A stretch of 64,000 nt of DNA from Pseudomonadota bacterium (GTDB lineage Bacteria; Bdellovibrionota; UBA1018), in contig JAIXQO010000002.1 of the NCBI GenBank assembly GCA_027485695.1, positions 310,001 to 374,000 of the forward strand. The letters run 5' to 3'. A program made the translations under genes and the position numbers. Shown in pieces: positions 1 to 8,806 of the stretch (its first letter is position 1; the number at the start of each line of letters is the position of its first letter). A model generated the notes under the pieces. That model was given only the letters and a program-made list of their open reading frames with translations. It had not been told where the DNA came from and made no database searches.

Positions 1-1
1 C

Positions 2-1141
2 GAAATCGCTTTGTCGGTTTCAAACGACACCTCCGTCGGTAAGAAAATTCTTTTTGACGACGGCAAGCTCTGCACGGTCATTCGATCGATCGCTCCACCC
101 GAGATGGTCGTCGAAGTCGAAGTCGGCGGAAAACTCACGAGCCACAAGGGCATGAACCTTCCCGGCACGCCGCTCACCATTCCTTGCCTGACCGAGAAAG
201 ACATCGTCGATCTCCAGTTTGGCCTCTCGATGCACGTCGACGCCGTCGCGCTCTCGTTCGTTCGCTCCGCGCACGACATCGAGGACCTTCGCGCCCGTAT
301 CAAAAAATTCTCAAGCCATCATCCACTGATCGTCGCAAAAATCGAACGCGAAGAAGCGATCACCTCTCAACACTCGATCATCGAAGTCACGGACGGCGTT
401 CTCGTCGCTCGCGGTGATATGGCAGTAGAGATCGGTGCTGAACGCGTTCCGACCGTACAGAAAAACCTGATCCACGCCTGCAACGAACTCGGCGTTCCAG
501 TGATCACGGCAACGCAGATGTTGGAAAGCATGATCTCCTGCCCAACGCCGACACGCGCCGAAGCAAGTGACGTCGCAAACGCCGTGTTTGACGGTACTGA
601 CGCGGTGATGCTCTCCGGCGAAACCGCCGGCGGTCAGTATCCGATCGAGTCGCTCGAGACGATGGCACGCATTGTTCAGGAGAGCGAACGCTCCAAAGAA
701 CTTTACACCGGCCCACAGGGCATTCTCCCCATGGCGGGCTCGACGGTTGATTCGATCGAGTTTAGCGCGTCGCGGATCGCGAATCACGTCGGCGCCGTCG
801 CGATCACCACGATCACTCACTCAGGAGTGGCAGCTCGTTCTCTGGCAAAATTTCGCCCGGACACGAAGATCGTGGCAATCACCGAGAGCGAAGACGTTCT
901 CCGCTCACTTGCATTTGTTTGGGGCGTTCAAGGCTTGACGATTCCGAAGATCGTCGGCACGGACGATATCTTTGCTGTCGTCGAGAACGTGCTCACGGAG
1001 AATGGACTCGCCGATCCCGAGGATCTCGTCGTGGTGACCGCCGGCGTTCCGACGCTGGCACGCGGCACGACGAACATGATCAAGGTGCACCGGGTCGGGG
1101 TTCCTCCCTTGAAACGCACTCCTCGCACTGCTAAATCCTAA
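2..1141 (+). CDS. pyk: Pyruvate kinase, 5'-truncated by the window edge
   Basis: Pyruvate kinase transfers the phosphate of phosphoenolpyruvate to ADP, the last ATP-yielding step of glycolysis, in the cytoplasm. The frame is open from base 2, so the N-terminal part (roughly 100 residues by family length) lies outside the window; the TTG at 11 is an internal codon, not a start. The active-site stretch VAKIEREEA with its catalytic Lys is present, followed by VARGDMAVEIG, ATQMLESM and the family-typical TRAEASDVANAVFDGTDAVMLSGETA region, quoted here only as landmarks around positions 380-630. The C-terminal allosteric-type domain is complete and ends with a basic tail. A structured intergenic repeat begins six bases after the stop. 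Assignment is certain; only the start is missing. Confidence 0.97.
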   Translation, partial: EIALSVSNDTSVGKKILFDDGKLCTVIRSIAPPEMVVEVEVGGKLTSHKGMNLPGTPLTIPCLTEKDIVDLQFGLSMHVDAVALSFVRSAHDIEDLRARIKKFSSHHPLIVAKIEREEAITSQHSIIEVTDGVLVARGDMAVEIGAERVPTVQKNLIHACNELGVPVITATQMLESMISCPTPTRAEASDVANAVFDGTDAVMLSGETAGGQYPIESLETMARIVQESERSKELYTGPQGILPMAGSTVDSIEFSASRIANHVGAVAITTITHSGVAARSLAKFRPDTKIVAITESEDVLRSLAFVWGVQGLTIPKIVGTDDIFAVVENVLTENGLADPEDLVVVTAGVPTLARGTTNMIKVHRVGVPPLKRTPRTAKS

Positions 1142-1146
1142 GCGAC

Positions 1147-1285
1147 CCTAAAAATGATTTTCTTGCCGGGCCCTTTCGGCGCTCACGCATAGTCGAAAAA
1201 TCGGAAGGATTGCCGATTTTCACGCGTGCGAAGCATGCGCCCAAAGGGTTTCGGACAGGAGTCCGAAATAAAAGTCATTTTTAGG
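1147..1285. repeat. Structured repeat element A between pyk and mutS
   Basis: The element is bounded by an 11-bp perfect inverted repeat, CCTAAAAATGA at 1147-1157 and TCATTTTTAGG at 1275-1285, which extends to 16 of 17 matches if inner T/A runs are included. Inside are four consecutive hairpins: AAAATCGG/CCGATTTT (1197-1220), GCGTGC-GAA-GCATGC (about 1224-1236), CCC-AAA-GGG (1240-1248) and TTTCGGAC-AGGA-GTCCGAAA (1249-1268). A second copy with the same hairpin order lies at 28258-28342. The element may also terminate pyk transcription, but no clean U-tract follows any single hairpin. Confidence 0.7.
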
Positions 1286-1324
1286 ATCGAACGATTAACA
1301 TCCGATCGAGGTTGATGCTATCCC

Positions 1325-4039
1325 ATGCAAAACGCTGAAGTCGTACCCGTTTCTACGGTCCCAAAAGACGATTCCACTCTCACGCCGCTCATGCGGCAAT
1401 ACAATGAGCTGAAGTCTCAATCGGGCGAAGCGTTGCTGTTCTTTCGCATGGGGGATTTTTACGAGCTCTTCGGCGACGACGCCGTCGTGGCCTCCAAGAT
1501 TCTCGACCTGACCTTGACCTCACGAGACAAAAACAAGGAAAACGCCTTGCCGATGGCGGGCCTGCCTTATCACGCAGCCACGGGCTATATTCAGCGACTG
1601 CTCGAATGTGGCAAGAAAGTCGCGATCGGCGAGCAGGTCGAAGATCCCGAAGAAGCGAAGAAACGCGGATCGAAATCCATCGTTCGTCGCGAGATCGTTC
1701 GCACCTTCACGCCGGCACTCCAGTGGGAACACCACTCGACCGATCGGGCGCTCATCGCCACTGCGGTGAATGCAACCGACCGCGTGCGTTGGGTGATTGC
1801 GGCGATTGAACCCTCGACGGGAGAGTCTTTTCTTTCGCCGCCCCTGCATGAACATGAACTGTTCGAAGAATGCTCGCGCCTCGCCATCCGCCACTTCTTA
1901 AGACTCGGCTCTAAACTTCCGGTTGCGCTCGCGCAATCGATCGAGACTCGCGCGGACACCTTGATGGAGGACGTGCCCTCTCACCGCATCAGTCTGGAAG
2001 AAGCCCGTCGTTTGATCGATCAACAATTCGAAACTCAAGGACTCCGAGCGTTTCTGCCAGAAAATGGCGACTTAGAGGCAAGCGAGCTCGGTTACGGACT
2101 CCTTCTCCAGTATCTATTCAAGAACCAGAACCGTACCAAACTCCCGAATCTTCGCGCGCCGAGTCCGCTTCGCGCCTCTCAGCACCTGAGACTGGGACCT
2201 AAGACGGTCACGCACTTGGATTTGCTCCCGAGACGCGATCGAATCAACTCTCGTAGCCTCTATGAATGGTGCAATGAGACCAAGACTGCGATGGGCGGTC
2301 GCTTGCTTCGCGAATGGATCTTGAATCCACTCATTGATCGCGCGGCCATCGAAGCGCGCCAGATCGCAGTAAAACTGATTTTTGACCGAAAAAAAGCGGC
2401 ACCGATCTCGGAACGACTCACCTCGATTTACGACATTGAACGAATCTTAGGCAAGGTCTCGAACCGCCTCGCCACGCCTCGCGATACACGGGCACTGGCT
2501 GCCAGCGTTCATGCGGTCCTCTCGCTAAAACCGCTCCTCATCGAGCTTGCTCCGTTCTCGCGTGAGTTCGATTCGCTTCTGCAACGGCTGGATGCCTCTG
2601 AGCCGATGTCTGGACCTTTGGCGGAGAAGATTCTTCGCATCCAAAACGAAGACGCCCCGCTACTCTCGCGTGATGGCAAGATCTTCAAAATGGGTTATCA
2701 AGCCGAACTCGATCGCTTGATCGAAATCACTGAACGCGGCGATCGCTGGCTCATCGACCTCGAAGAAAAAGAACGCGCCCGCACTGGCATTCCATCACTC
2801 AAGGTTCGCTACAATCGCGTATTCGGCTACTACATCGAAGTCACGACCACCCACCTGAAAAACGTTCCCACCGATTATATGCGTAAGCAGACGACGGCAG
2901 GGGGAGAGCGTTTTTTCACCGAGGAACTCAAGCAATTCGAGCAGACGCGCATCTCGGCCGACGAGAAACGCAAGGCGCTCGAGCTTGCGCTTTTCGAGGA
3001 ACTGAACGCTGAAATCGAAAGCGCCTCGGGCGTTCTTTTACAACTCTCCGAATCCGTCGCTCGTCTCGACGTACTCACCTCATTCAGCCGGTATCTCGAC
3101 CGCGCGGGTCCGTATGTTTTCCCCGTGCTCGATGAGAGCGTCTCGTTCGAAGTCGAGAACGGTCGACATCCATTGGTCGACAAAGGCGACGGCACGTTTA
3201 TCCCGAACTCGCTCACCCTCGGCCACGAACGCACACTCCTGATCACCGGCCCGAATATGGGCGGTAAGTCGACGGTCATGCGACAGTTCGCGGTACTCGT
3301 GCTCCTTGGGCAAATGGGAGCACCGATTCCGGCTTCGCGCGCACAGTGGGGAGTCGTCGACGCACTTTTCACTCGCATCGGAGCCGAAGACGCGATCTTC
3401 GAGGGCCAATCGACATTCATGGTCGAGATGACCGAACTCGCTCACCTGCTTCATCATGCGACCGCACGTTCGTTTCTGATCTTGGATGAGATCGGACGCG
3501 GAACCAGCACTTATGATGGTCTCTCGGTTGCTTGGTCGTCGATCGAATGGATCACCAACAAGATCGAATCGCGTACCCTATTTGCGACTCACTACCATGA
3601 ACTGACCGAACTGCCGGTCAAGCACCCAAAACTTCGAAACGCGCACTTGGCGGTCGAGCAATCGAAAACCGGCCTTCGATTCTTGTACGAACTCCGCCCG
3701 GGTCCATCGAGCGAGAGTTTCGGTATTCAAGTCGCTCGTCTTGCCGGACTTCCGAAATCCGTCATCGATCGAGCAACTCAGATCCTGCGTGGCCTTGAGA
3801 ATGGCGGCGGGAAGTCGGGGAAAACGACCTCCGCATCGATCGACCAACTCTCGCTCTTCTCGATGAGCGCACACGCGGAACCAGCTGAACCGGCGGTGGA
3901 CCTGAGCGAAATTCAGTCATTCTTGGGTGAACTACAAGCATTTCCAGTGCTCGACACGAGCCCGATGCAAGCACTGGCATATGTCGGTAAGATTGCTGAA
4001 CGCGCCAAATCCCTCCAAAAAGATCTCTTGAATCATTAA
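1325..4039 (+). CDS. mutS: DNA mismatch repair ATPase MutS
   Basis: MutS recognises mismatches and small loops and starts mismatch repair with MutL. The 904-residue length fits the MutS1 family. The mismatch-contacting motif FFRMGDFYE lies near residue 38, the core and clamp domains follow, the Walker A loop GPNMGGKS is near residue 642 and the Walker B/signature DEIGRGTSTYDG near residue 720. The C-terminal segment (about 850-900) carries the usual dimerisation helix-turn-helix. The ATG at 1325 is chosen because the conserved N-terminal domain begins a few residues later; a weak GAGG lies about 13 bases upstream. It follows repeat element A and is probably transcribed on its own. Confidence 0.98.
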   Translation: MQNAEVVPVSTVPKDDSTLTPLMRQYNELKSQSGEALLFFRMGDFYELFGDDAVVASKILDLTLTSRDKNKENALPMAGLPYHAATGYIQRLLECGKKVAIGEQVEDPEEAKKRGSKSIVRREIVRTFTPALQWEHHSTDRALIATAVNATDRVRWVIAAIEPSTGESFLSPPLHEHELFEECSRLAIRHFLRLGSKLPVALAQSIETRADTLMEDVPSHRISLEEARRLIDQQFETQGLRAFLPENGDLEASELGYGLLLQYLFKNQNRTKLPNLRAPSPLRASQHLRLGPKTVTHLDLLPRRDRINSRSLYEWCNETKTAMGGRLLREWILNPLIDRAAIEARQIAVKLIFDRKKAAPISERLTSIYDIERILGKVSNRLATPRDTRALAASVHAVLSLKPLLIELAPFSREFDSLLQRLDASEPMSGPLAEKILRIQNEDAPLLSRDGKIFKMGYQAELDRLIEITERGDRWLIDLEEKERARTGIPSLKVRYNRVFGYYIEVTTTHLKNVPTDYMRKQTTAGGERFFTEELKQFEQTRISADEKRKALELALFEELNAEIESASGVLLQLSESVARLDVLTSFSRYLDRAGPYVFPVLDESVSFEVENGRHPLVDKGDGTFIPNSLTLGHERTLLITGPNMGGKSTVMRQFAVLVLLGQMGAPIPASRAQWGVVDALFTRIGAEDAIFEGQSTFMVEMTELAHLLHHATARSFLILDEIGRGTSTYDGLSVAWSSIEWITNKIESRTLFATHYHELTELPVKHPKLRNAHLAVEQSKTGLRFLYELRPGPSSESFGIQVARLAGLPKSVIDRATQILRGLENGGGKSGKTTSASIDQLSLFSMSAHAEPAEPAVDLSEIQSFLGELQAFPVLDTSPMQALAYVGKIAERAKSLQKDLLNH

Positions 4040-4074
4040 ATACCGGTCCTCACCGTAGACCTGCCGAAGCAAGC

Positions 4075-4103
4075 TTGACGCATGGACTGAGTCACACTTA
4101 CAC
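4075..4103 (+). promoter_or_regulatory. Probable sigma-70 promoter of the 4135 lipoprotein
   Basis: TTGACG at 4075-4080 and TTACAC at 4098-4103 are separated by 17 bases, giving a reasonable -35/-10 pair whose start would be near 4110, ahead of the ATG at 4135. This is visual matching only. Confidence 0.45.
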
Positions 4104-4128
4104 TCCATTCATTTAAATAAATGATGGA
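4104..4128. promoter_or_regulatory. AT-rich palindrome over the ribosome binding site
   Basis: TCCAT and ATGGA flank CATTTA-AA-TAAATG, an imperfect 25-bp palindrome with one bulged T. Its right arm runs into the GGAG ribosome binding site (4126-4129) of the lipoprotein gene. It could be an operator just after the promoter or, if transcription starts upstream of it, a hairpin that hides the ribosome binding site. Confidence 0.4.
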
Positions 4129-4134
4129 GTTTTT

Positions 4135-5151
4135 ATGATCATCCGCAAGTCCGCAGCTCTCACTCTTAGCCTCTCCATCCTGCTGGTCACCGGCTGTAAG
4201 CTCTCCGAGAATGCGCAAAAATCAGCCGACAATTCTCAGCTTGCGGCGCAGAACAGCACGAACCTCCTCGACTTGAATCAAAACGCCTACGGCGACGGCC
4301 GCCAAGGCGGATCCCGTGAAAGACGCGAGAACGCACTTACCTCAATGGAGCGCGCAACGTCGCTTGAGTCCAAGATGGTTTCGGCTGCATCTTATTTCAG
4401 CGCGATGGAATACCAGCTTTTTAAGAACGAAGGGTTCCGCGAAGACAACTCCGAAAAACGCGCGCGTCTCCAAAGCGAAGGCATCAGTGAATTCCTCAAG
4501 ATCCAAAAAGACTACGCCAAGCCCTCTTTGGACGCCGATCCCGTGACCGGCAACGCTCCCGAACTCCGCAACTCGCTTGGACGCCCTGAGTACCTGAACG
4601 CCTTAGCGCTCGCGGGAGCTCTGCACAAGATCAGCGAGCGACAGATCGAAGCAGCCAAACGCTATCGTTTCACCGTGCAGTCGCCGCTCGACTTATTCGC
4701 TCAAGCCCTGTCATCCAAAACGGCTGTAGAAGGTAGTCCCGCATCTCTGGCCTCCGCTCCCACGTTCGTTTACGAGATCCTTCGCGAATCGCGCGATTCG
4801 ATCTTGCTCCTTGAGCTTCGGGCGAACCTGATGGCAGGCACTGCACTTCAGGTGCTCGGTGCTGAGCCCGTAGCAGTGGACACGACGACGGGTGAACTTC
4901 GCATTCAAGCCAGCGCTGTTCAATTGCAAGACTCCATCGATCGCATGAAAGCTGCGATCCAAACGATTCTCATCCTCAACCAAGGCGGGATCACGCCGCG
5001 CTATTTCGCGGACGTGGGCCAAGGCATCCGCGCCGCTAGCGCGAAATTGTCGGCAATTCCAGTAGCCGCACTCGAAGAGACGAAACATCCAAAACTCCCG
5101 AAGCTTCGCGAAGTACAAGCGCTCGTCACGAAACTCGCCGGCGCCCGTTAA
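4135..5151 (+). CDS. Lipoprotein of unknown function
   Basis: I do not recognise the family. The 338-residue product begins with a basic N-terminus, a hydrophobic stretch and the lipobox LVTGC, so Cys21 should be lipidated and the protein anchored in the inner or outer membrane. The mature part is hydrophilic, mostly helical in appearance, with several Ala/Leu/Arg-rich segments and no catalytic motif I can name. A GGAG site sits six bases before the ATG inside a palindrome. It ends three bases before the convergent mutY stop. No partner gene gives a clue to its job. Confidence 0.8.
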   Translation: MIIRKSAALTLSLSILLVTGCKLSENAQKSADNSQLAAQNSTNLLDLNQNAYGDGRQGGSRERRENALTSMERATSLESKMVSAASYFSAMEYQLFKNEGFREDNSEKRARLQSEGISEFLKIQKDYAKPSLDADPVTGNAPELRNSLGRPEYLNALALAGALHKISERQIEAAKRYRFTVQSPLDLFAQALSSKTAVEGSPASLASAPTFVYEILRESRDSILLLELRANLMAGTALQVLGAEPVAVDTTTGELRIQASAVQLQDSIDRMKAAIQTILILNQGGITPRYFADVGQGIRAASAKLSAIPVAALEETKHPKLPKLREVQALVTKLAGAR

Positions 5152-5154
5152 GCA

Positions 5155-6201
5155 TCAAGCGTTCATTTGCTCTTGAACTAGTGCGAGGAGTTTCCTCACA
5201 GGCGCGCCCATCGGGCGCTCGGGAGAGGACGCACTCACCCACTCGCCGTTCTCATGAGACGGCGAATTTTTCGCGATAGACTCTGCGTTCAATAGAACGA
5301 ACGCGCGGCGTTTCACTTGATGGCGGGTAACGACGTATTGAATTTGGACTTCATGATCCGGCGTGCGCGGAGCTTGCGAGATTTTCGGGAAATCCCAAAG
5401 ACCGTTCCGCCACTTCGCTTGGGCATCCGGTTTTTCCATCCAAACCCGGTCGCGTTTTCGATCGAACACGACAAGTACCTGTTCCTCTACCTGGATTTTC
5501 TCGAGCCGCTTTTTCTTTTCGGGATACACGGCAACCTGTTCATTTTTCCGGGCAGAACAGCTGGGGCTCAGCGGACAGATCCCGCATTTCACCTGGCTCG
5601 CAGCCGGGACACAGACGGTTGCGCCGATTTCCATCCAGGCCTGATTTACGATCGAGGGATCGATCTTGAGTCGAGCCGTCTCCGCAATCAGTCGTTCGGC
5701 ATGACCCCAGAGTGTTTTCTTGTATTCGGTATCACCCAGTTCTGAACGAGAAATCCGGAACAGGCGCGCGAACACACGTTCGACGTTTCCATCGACCAGT
5801 GCTTCGGGTTGATGAAACGCGATCGAGAGGATCGCGCCTGCCGTATAGGGACCCACGCCTTTTAGACTTTCCCATCCGTCGCGCGTATTTGGAAATCCTC
5901 CTTGAGCGACGATCGCCTGAGCGGCGGCTCGCAGGTTTCGCGCACGAGAATAGTATCCTAAGCCCTGCCACTCGCGCATGACGTCTTCGTCCGTTGATCG
6001 GGCCAGCGATTCAACGGTCGGAAATGCTTTTAAGAATCGATCGAAATAAGGAACGACGGTCACAACCTGCGTTTGTTGCAGCATGATCTCAGAAACCCAA
6101 ACCCGGTAGGGCGAAGGGTCTTCGCGCCACGGCAGGATGCGTTTCTGTCGCTGAAACCAGTCACGAAGGGCGATTAAATCGGTAAATGGACGACGAGACA
6201 T
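5155..6201 (-). CDS. mutY: A/G-specific adenine DNA glycosylase MutY
   Basis: MutY removes adenine mispaired with 8-oxoguanine. The 348 residues include the HhH-GPD domain: the catalytic Glu in SEIMLQQTQ, the helix-hairpin-helix LKGVGPYTAGA and the catalytic Asp in LVDGNVERV. The iron-sulfur ligands follow as C-x8-C-x2-C-x5-C (CVPAASQVKC, then GICPLSPSC); the usual spacing is 6-2-5, so the first loop is two residues longer than normal. The C-terminal third is the Nudix-like 8-oxoG sensing domain. The ATG at 6201 is preceded by GAGG with a five-base gap. It converges on the lipoprotein gene at 4135. Confidence 0.95.
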   Translation of the reverse strand: MSRRPFTDLIALRDWFQRQKRILPWREDPSPYRVWVSEIMLQQTQVVTVVPYFDRFLKAFPTVESLARSTDEDVMREWQGLGYYSRARNLRAAAQAIVAQGGFPNTRDGWESLKGVGPYTAGAILSIAFHQPEALVDGNVERVFARLFRISRSELGDTEYKKTLWGHAERLIAETARLKIDPSIVNQAWMEIGATVCVPAASQVKCGICPLSPSCSARKNEQVAVYPEKKKRLEKIQVEEQVLVVFDRKRDRVWMEKPDAQAKWRNGLWDFPKISQAPRTPDHEVQIQYVVTRHQVKRRAFVLLNAESIAKNSPSHENGEWVSASSPERPMGAPVRKLLALVQEQMNA

Positions 6202-6336
6202 CGTGACCTCGTTGTAATCCGGGACTGTCTCTTTAACAAGGATTTGACGCTACTTCCGTGAAAACCGCTCTGTTTTACGCTGAATAGGCGTTTTTATTCC
6301 GGGAGCGTGCCGAGTTGCATTATTCTAATACCTATC

Positions 6337-7140
6337 GTGATTCAGAAATCGGCCTTCACCTTTGCACTGCTTCTGATCGGGGGTTTGACGGCAAGCACGC
6401 TTGCGGCGCCACTCACTCCTGAACAATTCAAGGTCGCGCTCGATCCTGGGCACGGCGGCAACGACCTCGGCGCGCTATCCTCGGGCACCCGCGAAAAAGA
6501 TTTCACGCTCCGACTCGCAAAAGAGCTCAAACGACAACTCGGCCAAAAAAAATACCCCGTTATCCTGACCCGCGACTCCGATCGCGAAGTGAGTCTTGGA
6601 GAACGGACGAAAATCGCCAACCGAGAGAAAGCGAATCTTTTTCTTTCGATCCACTTGAACTCCCCCCCGGCGGGCACGAAGAAGAGCCCCGAAGGCGTGG
6701 AAACTTACATCCTCAATACGACGACCGATCAGACGTCCAAACGACTGGCCGAACTCGAGAACAAGGGCGTGGATCTCGCTGCGAGCGAAACCGGCAATCA
6801 CGACGTGAACCTCATTCTCAAGGATCTCACGCTGGATTCATATCAACCGGAGAACAAACGCCTCGCTTGCCTGGCGCAACGTCATCTGATCTCCGTGACC
6901 AAACAAAAACATCGCGGAATTCGCCAAGCACTATTCGTAGTGCTCCTGGGAGCCGAGATGCCGAGCGCCTTGGTCGAAGTGGGATTCATTTCTTCCGAAC
7001 GCGATCGCAAACTCCTGCAGAGCGACCACGGTCTACGCGCAGTTGCGGCAAGCTTAGTGAGAGCAATCGAAGAATTCAGAATGACGAGCGGCACTCCAGA
7101 CGCGAAAAAAATCCTCAGCGAATGCCCCGTCGAGAACTGA
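6337..7140 (+). CDS. N-acetylmuramoyl-L-alanine amidase (Amidase_3)
   Basis: This exported zinc amidase cleaves the bond between MurNAc and the stem peptide of peptidoglycan, usually in cell separation or remodelling. Ligands are visible: the His of DPGHGG, the His of SIHLNS and the catalytic Glu of LVEVGF, in the order of the AmiA/B/C catalytic domain. An open frame extends back to a GTG at 6307, but the GTG at 6337 gives a textbook signal peptide (MIQKSAFTFALLLIGG, cleavage near STLA-AP). TCTAAT, a good -10 box, lies exactly 7 bases before it, suggesting a leaderless message. There is no AMIN or LysM domain, so localisation must come from elsewhere. Confidence 0.92.
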   Translation: MIQKSAFTFALLLIGGLTASTLAAPLTPEQFKVALDPGHGGNDLGALSSGTREKDFTLRLAKELKRQLGQKKYPVILTRDSDREVSLGERTKIANREKANLFLSIHLNSPPAGTKKSPEGVETYILNTTTDQTSKRLAELENKGVDLAASETGNHDVNLILKDLTLDSYQPENKRLACLAQRHLISVTKQKHRGIRQALFVVLLGAEMPSALVEVGFISSERDRKLLQSDHGLRAVAASLVRAIEEFRMTSGTPDAKKILSECPVEN

Positions 7141-7150
7141 TCATCGATTT

Positions 7151-7774
7151 TTAGCGGCGATCTGTGAGTCCGCGAACGACGAGGCGCTGAAGCGTTTCAA
7201 TCGAACGCACGACGCGCCGACCCTGCTTGAACTTGCATCCCTTTTCTTCGAGGTCGAGTTTCTGCGCTATTGCCGTGATTTCTTCGAATAAGAGAACGGA
7301 ATTGTACGAGATCTTTTTGTCGTTCAAGCGGGCTTGAACGCCCACGCGAAACGATTGAACAAGGTCAGAGACGTAGGCGCGTTCTTCGTCGGTCGTTCTT
7401 TCATCCGCAAAATCGGGGTGGCTTAGGTAATAAAATAGCGCGTCTCTGAGGCGACGTTGCTGAAACTTGCGGTTTCCGTGCAGCTCTTGCCAAGCATTGA
7501 AACCTGTCACCAAGCCCCCGATCGTCGATCCAGTCACGAATCCGTATTTGAACGACGAGTTACCGGTCAGTCCCAGGAGGCCCCCAACCACGCCTATGAT
7601 CACGCCTCCACCCACGACTCCGATCACGGTCGTGCCGAGAATGTCTTGCTGGGTGATGGGATCTTTTTCTCGGGAAAAATGGAGTTTCTTGTTCGGCTCG
7701 TAACAGCTTGCTTGTGCGGATCCCGCGAGGAGGCTCACGACCAAAACGAGCACGACAGAATGGATGGGTTTCAT
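7151..7774 (-). CDS. Secreted or membrane protein with glycine-zipper segment
   Basis: Family not recognised. The 207-residue product starts with a signal peptide (MKPIHSVVLVLVV, cleavage near AQA-SC). Around residues 45-95 two Gly/Val/Ile-rich hydrophobic stretches with GxxxG spacing (VVGGGVIIGVVGGLLG and GSTIGGLVTG) look like a glycine-zipper membrane hairpin. A hydrophilic helical C-terminus with several Arg/Lys pairs follows. It faces the 7971 gene divergently across about 200 bases, and both encode small proteins with a signal peptide, a central hydrophobic segment and a basic tail, so they may act together. Confidence 0.75.
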   Translation of the reverse strand: MKPIHSVVLVLVVSLLAGSAQASCYEPNKKLHFSREKDPITQQDILGTTVIGVVGGGVIIGVVGGLLGLTGNSSFKYGFVTGSTIGGLVTGFNAWQELHGNRKFQQRRLRDALFYYLSHPDFADERTTDEERAYVSDLVQSFRVGVQARLNDKKISYNSVLLFEEITAIAQKLDLEEKGCKFKQGRRVVRSIETLQRLVVRGLTDRR

Positions 7775-7896
7775 TTCAGCGAAACTACATCGGCGCCCTG
7801 CAGTCGATGAGGAGGAACTCCCATTTCTGTCCCCTACCTCGCAGGAATTGAAAATTCCACTTTATGGACCGCCTCATCCTTGGATATCTGCGCGCC

Positions 7897-7915
7897 TAGA
7901 TGACTAGCTCATCTA
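7897..7915. promoter_or_regulatory. Inverted repeat in a divergent promoter region
   Basis: TAGATGA (7897-7903) and TCATCTA (7909-7915) form a perfect 7-bp inverted repeat with a 5-base spacer between the divergent genes starting at 7774 and 7971. The position suits a regulator binding site shared by both. Confidence 0.4.
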
Positions 7916-7970
7916 CTCTGTTTCACGAACGCTCATTCAAGCTGAACCTTCCATTCCACCGGAGTTTCTC

Positions 7971-8630
7971 ATGCGCCACCTCAAATTCCTTGTTCTCTCG
8001 GCAGTCTTTGTTTTCGCCCAGTCCTCGCTCGCAGACACGATGGACGTAACGGATCTTCCTCCCGGTTCGCTCTCTCAACTGACCCTCATCAACCGCAAAA
8101 CCGCCGAAGAACTCAAAATCGAATGTGTAGACGCAGCCTGTACGTCCGTTCGACTCCAAGGGTTCCGCGATATTCCAGAATCTTCGACTCCTGGTATCGT
8201 GACACTTCCGACCGAGCTTTTCGCTAAACGCATTGAGCAGTGCCGCCAAGAACTCGGTCATCGGACGGTGATCTCAGAAACCAACGATGCTCTTCTGGAA
8301 TCGTTCACCAAAGCTTATTTCGGTAACCACAAAGCTCCCGGCGACGTGATGGTGCTCGCCTTACTTTATCCGGTCGTCGCAGTCATCGTCGTCGGCCCAG
8401 TGATCGTCGTCACGAGCACGCTCCTCGCTCCCGAAGCGGGCGTACAAGCCCTCACTCGCCCAATCCAGTACCGAAATGCGGCTTCGATCGTGCTTCAGGT
8501 GGACGAAGATTCCGGAACCGAGTCCAAGAAGCTCCGCAAAAACCGCTATAAACGCGTGGAGCGCCTCCTGCGTTGTACGGTCGATGGTCGGATCGATCGT
8601 TACGCTCAGATCACCCCCATCTTAAAATAA
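7971..8630 (+). CDS. Exported protein with central hydrophobic segment, paralogue of 11933-12490
   Basis: Unknown family, 219 residues. It has a cleavable signal peptide (ending near SSLA-DT), a first domain with two Cys (IECVDAACTSVRLQG), a strongly hydrophobic Val/Ile stretch near residues 125-160 and a Lys/Arg-rich tail. The first domain pattern, NRKT then a hydrophobic strand and Cys and then VRLQG, is matched in the protein at 11933-12490 (DRRT, LTC, VRVQG), and both then carry hydrophobic and basic segments, so I read them as paralogues. CGGAG precedes the ATG by six bases. A strong terminator-like hairpin follows. Confidence 0.75.
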   Translation: MRHLKFLVLSAVFVFAQSSLADTMDVTDLPPGSLSQLTLINRKTAEELKIECVDAACTSVRLQGFRDIPESSTPGIVTLPTELFAKRIEQCRQELGHRTVISETNDALLESFTKAYFGNHKAPGDVMVLALLYPVVAVIVVGPVIVVTSTLLAPEAGVQALTRPIQYRNAASIVLQVDEDSGTESKKLRKNRYKRVERLLRCTVDGRIDRYAQITPILK

Positions 8631-8643
8631 CTCGATTCTCAGC

Positions 8644-8690
8644 GGCGGCACCGGGGGCGTTATTTCGCCCCCCGAGCCACCGCCTACTTT
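8644..8690 (+). terminator. Rho-independent terminator after the 7971 gene
   Basis: A very GC-rich stem pairs 8644-8659 (GGCGG, GGGGGCG) with 8666-8684 (CGCCCCCC, CCGCC) around a short T-rich loop and is followed by ACTTTTC. It ends the upstream gene before the sigma-54 promoter. Confidence 0.6.
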
Positions 8691-8806
8691 TCAGACACGA
8701 CAGGTGTTCAGAGTTTAGACAGCTCCCGGGTCCGCCCCGTGGGCCTCTTCCTCTATTTATCTTATAGATATCCAGCACTTAAGTACGCTCGACACAGAGA
8801 GTCATT

